Shown one piece after another: positions 15,571 through 17,819 of a DNA stretch of 17,819 nucleotides. The stretch's first letter is position 1, and every line of letters starts with the position of its first letter. A model generated the notes under the pieces. That model saw only the letters and a list, made by a program, of their open reading frames with translations. It was not told the DNA's origin and ran no database searches. The position numbers and the translations under genes are program-made. The DNA is from Bacteroidota bacterium. GTDB taxonomy: Bacteria > Bacteroidota > Bacteroidia > Bacteroidales > UBA1556. The stretch is from assembly GCA_003648395.1 (NCBI GenBank), contig QMPB01000023.1, forward strand, positions 1 to 17,819, given 5' to 3'.

Positions 15571-16695
15571 ATGGAATTTAATACAGAAAAGGTGTTGGAC
15601 ACCTTAAAGATGGTTAAGCATCCTGAAACGGGCAAAGATATTGTTAGTTTGGGGATGGTTGAGGACATGGAAATTACTGATAATAAAATTAAATTTTCTT
15701 TGGTAATTAAAAATAGCAAAGATCCATTTGCTAAGTCATTAGTAAAAGCTTGTGATCGTACTTTGAAGTTTTATTTGAATGAGGATTTAGAAGTTGAAAT
15801 TAATGAAAAAGTAAAGCATTTTGAAGCAGCAGCATTTAATGCTCCAGCTAAACCTTTTTCTCAGGTAACTAATATTATTGGTGTAGCTTCGGGAAAAGGT
15901 GGAGTAGGGAAATCTACTATTGCAGCAAACCTTGCGGTTTCCTTAGCTAAAAAAGGCTTTACTGTTGGTTTATTAGATGCTGATATTTATGGACCATCGG
16001 TGCCATTAATGTTTGACCTTGTGGATGCAAAGCCAATTGCTACAAAAGAGGGAGATAAGACATGGATTGAGCCAATCGAAAAGTATGGTATTAAGCTTAT
16101 GTCAATAGGTTTCTTTGTTGATCCTGATAAAGCACTTATTTGGAGAGGTTCGATGGCAACTAATGCTCTTAATCAATTTATTAATGATGGTAAATGGGGC
16201 AAGTTAGATTATATAGTTATTGATATGCCTCCAGGGACTGGCGATATTCACCTTACTTTAGTTCAGGCTATTGGTATTACAGGTGTTGTAATTGTAAGCA
16301 CCCCGCAGCAAGTTGCATTAGCAGATGCTCGTAAAGGTATTTCAATGTTTGAGCAAAAAGATATTGATGTGCCTGTATTAGGTCTTGTCGAAAATATGGC
16401 GTATTTCACTCCTGAAGATTGCCCTAATAACAAATACTATATCTTTGGTAAAGATGGAGCAAAAGACCTTGCCGAAAAGATGAATGTGCCTCTTTTGGGT
16501 CAGATTCCTTTAGTACAAGGTATTATGGAAGCTGGAGATAATGGACAGCCTATTGCTCTTGATGGCAATAATCCTATGGGTATGGCTTTCCGTAATTTAG
16601 CGGATAATGTAGTTAAACAAACAGAGATACGAAATGAGGAAAAGGCGCCAACTACTAAGGTAGTTATGGACCCTAATGCTTCGTGCTCTAGCTAG
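15571..16695 (+). CDS. mrp: Mrp/ApbC-type Fe-S cluster carrier ATPase with N-terminal MIP18 domain
   Basis: The 374-residue cytoplasmic P-loop ATPase is thought to hold and transfer [4Fe-4S] clusters to target proteins. Residues about 1-85 form a MIP18/DUF59 domain, and residues about 98-355 the MinD/Mrp ATPase. Motifs are the deviant Walker A GKGGVGKS (108-115), LLDADIYGPS (134-143) and IDMPPGTGD (217-225). The C-x-x-C pair that bridges the cluster in many ApbC/Nbp35 proteins is missing: the equivalent stretch reads ENMAYFTPEDCPNNKYY, with a single Cys284. Another Cys372 lies in the tail (NASCSS). From memory many Bacteroidota Mrp proteins lack this pair, so the change is probably ancestral. 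A NifU-domain gene follows 202 bp downstream on the same strand, across a block of heptamer repeats, and supports a role in Fe-S maturation. Confidence 0.93.
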   Translation: MEFNTEKVLDTLKMVKHPETGKDIVSLGMVEDMEITDNKIKFSLVIKNSKDPFAKSLVKACDRTLKFYLNEDLEVEINEKVKHFEAAAFNAPAKPFSQVTNIIGVASGKGGVGKSTIAANLAVSLAKKGFTVGLLDADIYGPSVPLMFDLVDAKPIATKEGDKTWIEPIEKYGIKLMSIGFFVDPDKALIWRGSMATNALNQFINDGKWGKLDYIVIDMPPGTGDIHLTLVQAIGITGVVIVSTPQQVALADARKGISMFEQKDIDVPVLGLVENMAYFTPEDCPNNKYYIFGKDGAKDLAEKMNVPLLGQIPLVQGIMEAGDNGQPIALDGNNPMGMAFRNLADNVVKQTEIRNEEKAPTTKVVMDPNASCSS

Positions 16696-16760
16696 AAATA
16701 GCTACGATGTTTATTTATAACACTTAACTATATTAGGAATTAAGTTTTATAAAAATGAAT

Positions 16761-16847
16761 AGGTAATCGGTAATCAGTGATTTCTTTAATTAGAGTAAAT
16801 TACTGATTACTGATTACCGATTACTGATTACCAATTACTGATTACCG
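16761..16847. repeat. Heptamer repeat block 1 (ATTACTG/ATTACCG) in inverted arrangement
   Basis: Seven contiguous plus-strand heptamers occupy 16799-16847: ATTACTG, ATTACTG, ATTACCG, ATTACTG, ATTACCA, ATTACTG, ATTACCG. Three units of the opposite orientation lie at 16761-16781 (AGGTAAT, CGGTAAT, CAGTGAT). The left arm can pair with 16806-16826 over about 18 of 20 bases, leaving a 24-nt loop. The block lies between mrp and the NifU-domain gene. No T run follows, so it is not a typical terminator. Confidence 0.85.
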
Positions 16848-16897
16848 AATAGAATAAGTAGAGGTTAGATTAAAAGTTTACAATTAAATTATATAAT

Positions 16898-17155
16898 ATG
16901 GAAGCTCAAGAGAGAATAGACTTTGAGAAAAAAGTTAATAATGTTATAGATCAGGTGCGCCCATATTTGGTTGCTGATGGTGGTGATATAGAATTTGTTC
17001 GCCTTACAGATAATATGGAAGTTCAAGTGGAATTAAAAGGTGCTTGTGCTAGCTGCTCAATGAGTATTATGACTCTGAAAATGGGAGTAGAGCAGGCTAT
17101 GATGAAGGCTATTCCGGAAGTAAAATCTGTGGATGCTATTAATTTGGGTTATTAA
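16898..17155 (+). CDS. NifU C-terminal-domain (Nfu) Fe-S scaffold protein
   Basis: The 85-residue protein is a stand-alone NifU C-terminal domain. The signature is complete: VRPYLVADGGDIEFV (20-34), then VQVELKGACASCSMSIMTLKMGVE (42-65), with Cys50 and Cys53 forming the C-x-x-C that binds a [4Fe-4S] cluster at a dimer interface. It ends in the usual IPEVKSVDAI segment. In this family the protein receives clusters from the main scaffold and passes them to client enzymes. Its position just after the Mrp ATPase, on the same strand, suggests that both serve cluster delivery and may be co-transcribed. No promoter of its own is obvious in the 50 nt upstream. Heptamer repeat blocks lie on both sides of the gene. 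Confidence 0.93.
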   Translation: MEAQERIDFEKKVNNVIDQVRPYLVADGGDIEFVRLTDNMEVQVELKGACASCSMSIMTLKMGVEQAMMKAIPEVKSVDAINLGY

Positions 17156-17160
17156 TTTAT

Positions 17161-17268
17161 AGTAGGCAGTAGGCAGTACTCAGTAGGCAGTCATTTAAAA
17201 TTAAGACTGAAGACTGAGAACTGAAGACTGAAGTCCCGATAGCTATCGGGAGAAAACTGAAGACTAAT
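17161..17268. repeat. Heptamer repeat block 2 (CAGTAGG / AAGACTG) in inverted arrangement
   Basis: CAGT-starting units fill 17161-17192 (AGTAGG, CAGTAGG, CAGTACT, CAGTAGG, CAGTC). After a short A/T spacer, ACTG-ending units fill 17203-17230 (AAGACTG, AAGACTG, AGAACTG, AAGACTG), with two more partial units at 17255-17268. The CAGT cores at 17167, 17174, 17181 and 17188 face the ACTG cores at 17227, 17220, 17213 and 17206 in exact 7-nt register, giving a ladder of 4-bp pairs with unpaired 3-nt linkers. An 18-bp palindrome interrupts the right half. Confidence 0.85.
17234..17251. repeat. 18-bp perfect palindrome TCCCGATAGCTATCGGGA
   Basis: The sequence is its own reverse complement over 18 bp and is much richer in G/C than its surroundings. 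It sits between heptamer units of repeat block 2, 21 bp before the next gene. I recall this palindrome as common between genes in some Bacteroidota, but cannot check that here. With no loop it would form a poor hairpin in RNA, so a DNA-level role or mobile-repeat origin is equally possible. Confidence 0.8.
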
Positions 17269-17271
17269 AAA

Positions 17272-17819
17272 GTGGATAAATACATTTTTCGAACATATTT
17301 AAAACATAGGCGTAGTTCTAAAGGTCGTCATAGTATACACTCGCCTTTTTTATACGATTTGTATAATACCTGTGTGGTTAAGAATAATTATAAGGGAGAG
17401 CAATTTCACGGCTCAAATGGTCTAAACAAACGTCAGGCAAAAAAAGCTCATTTCATTAAATGCTTCATTGATAATTCTAATATTGAAGTTGCATCAGCAT
17501 TGGATGTTGATAGCCATTATTTAATGTCCTTCCTAAATCCTGAATCCATAAATCTATCCCTTGTTAAGTCAAAACAGATTAGCATCATTAATGCAAATAA
17601 TCCTCTGTTTGCGACAATAGAAAATATAGATTCATTTATCCATACTTACGGTAATGACTTTGTAATTATTGATGGTATCTATAAAAATAAAATTGCAACT
17701 AAAAATTGGAATAAAACCATTGATAATAATAATATTTCCATTAGTATAAATTTTTATCATTTTGGATTAATATCAACCAATAAGGATTTTACAAAACAAG
17801 ATTTTGTATTGAGGTTTTA
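17272..17819 (+). CDS. Shortened SAM-methyltransferase-like protein (partial at window edge)
   Basis: A GTG at 17272 opens a frame of 182 codons to the window edge. No in-frame ATG or TTG gives a better start, and a stop lies upstream at 17215. The N-terminus (TYLKHRRSSKGRHSIHSPFLYDLYN, 9-33) and the C-terminus (DFVIIDGIYKNKIATKNW to DFTKQDFVLRF) resemble both ends of a Bacteroidota class I methyltransferase family of about 240 residues. The middle is about 60 residues shorter, and the glycine-rich SAM-binding motif expected after the HSPF region is not visible; in its place stands NIEVASALDVDSHYLMSFLNP. The last visible bases, TA, may begin the stop codon, since family members end in a similar Arg-aromatic tail. 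The protein may lack activity or have a changed role. Start and function are uncertain. Confidence 0.55.
   Translation, partial: MDKYIFRTYLKHRRSSKGRHSIHSPFLYDLYNTCVVKNNYKGEQFHGSNGLNKRQAKKAHFIKCFIDNSNIEVASALDVDSHYLMSFLNPESINLSLVKSKQISIINANNPLFATIENIDSFIHTYGNDFVIIDGIYKNKIATKNWNKTIDNNNISISINFYHFGLISTNKDFTKQDFVLRF

Noticed and set aside
16722..16750. Terminator after mrp
   Set aside because: ACTTAA/TTAAGT gives only a 6-bp A/T-rich stem with a 12-nt loop and a short T run, too weak to call.
16761..17268. CRISPR array
   Set aside because: Repeat units are 7 bp and contiguous, without unique spacers of constant length, and no cas gene is present.

Overview
The window looks like a chromosomal segment of a low-GC member of the Bacteroidota, probably class Bacteroidia. 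Four things point there. The predicted promoters carry the Bacteroidota -7 box TAnnTTTG. Start codons sit in A/T-rich leaders without Shine-Dalgarno motifs. There is a TonB-dependent receptor with an N-terminal carboxypeptidase-regulatory-like domain beside a very large secreted protein of a type IX secretion (T9SS)-associated kind. There is also a GlsA/GlsB glycine-lipid synthesis pair. No rRNA, tRNA, CRISPR array, insertion sequence or phage gene was seen.

Layout from left to right. Positions 1-7602 (minus strand) hold an envelope block: a small membrane-anchored acidic protein, a 1214-residue TonB-dependent receptor and, 25 nt behind it, a large exported protein that leaves the window at the left edge. 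Positions 7941-9167 (plus) encode an OprO/OprP-type porin. Positions 9248-12580 (minus) form a nitric-oxide module: an Rrf2-family regulator with three Cys and one His placed for an Fe-S cluster, then a quinol-dependent nitric oxide reductase closed by a strong intrinsic terminator, then a separate small STAS/SEC14-like protein. Positions 12712-15250 (minus) hold glsA, glsB and the ribosome-assembly GTPase engB. Positions 15571-17155 (plus) hold two Fe-S cluster maturation genes, an Mrp/ApbC ATPase with an N-terminal MIP18 (DUF59) domain and a NifU C-terminal-domain protein. At the right edge is a shortened, methyltransferase-like gene.

The conserved genes are ordinary in function. The least explained material is non-coding. 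Two blocks of 7-bp tandem repeats flank the nfu gene (16761-16847 and 17161-17268). In each block the units run in opposite orientations around a short spacer. In the right-hand block every unit reduces to NNN-ACTG, so four CAGT/ACTG pairs line up at exact 7-nt steps while the 3-nt linkers do not pair. An 18-bp perfect palindrome (TCCCGATAGCTATCGGGA) sits inside that array. Other candidate control signals are ATACT/AGTAT inverted repeats near the rrf2 and nor promoters, and three inverted repeats in the divergent glsA-mrp intergenic region, one over the -33 region of glsA.
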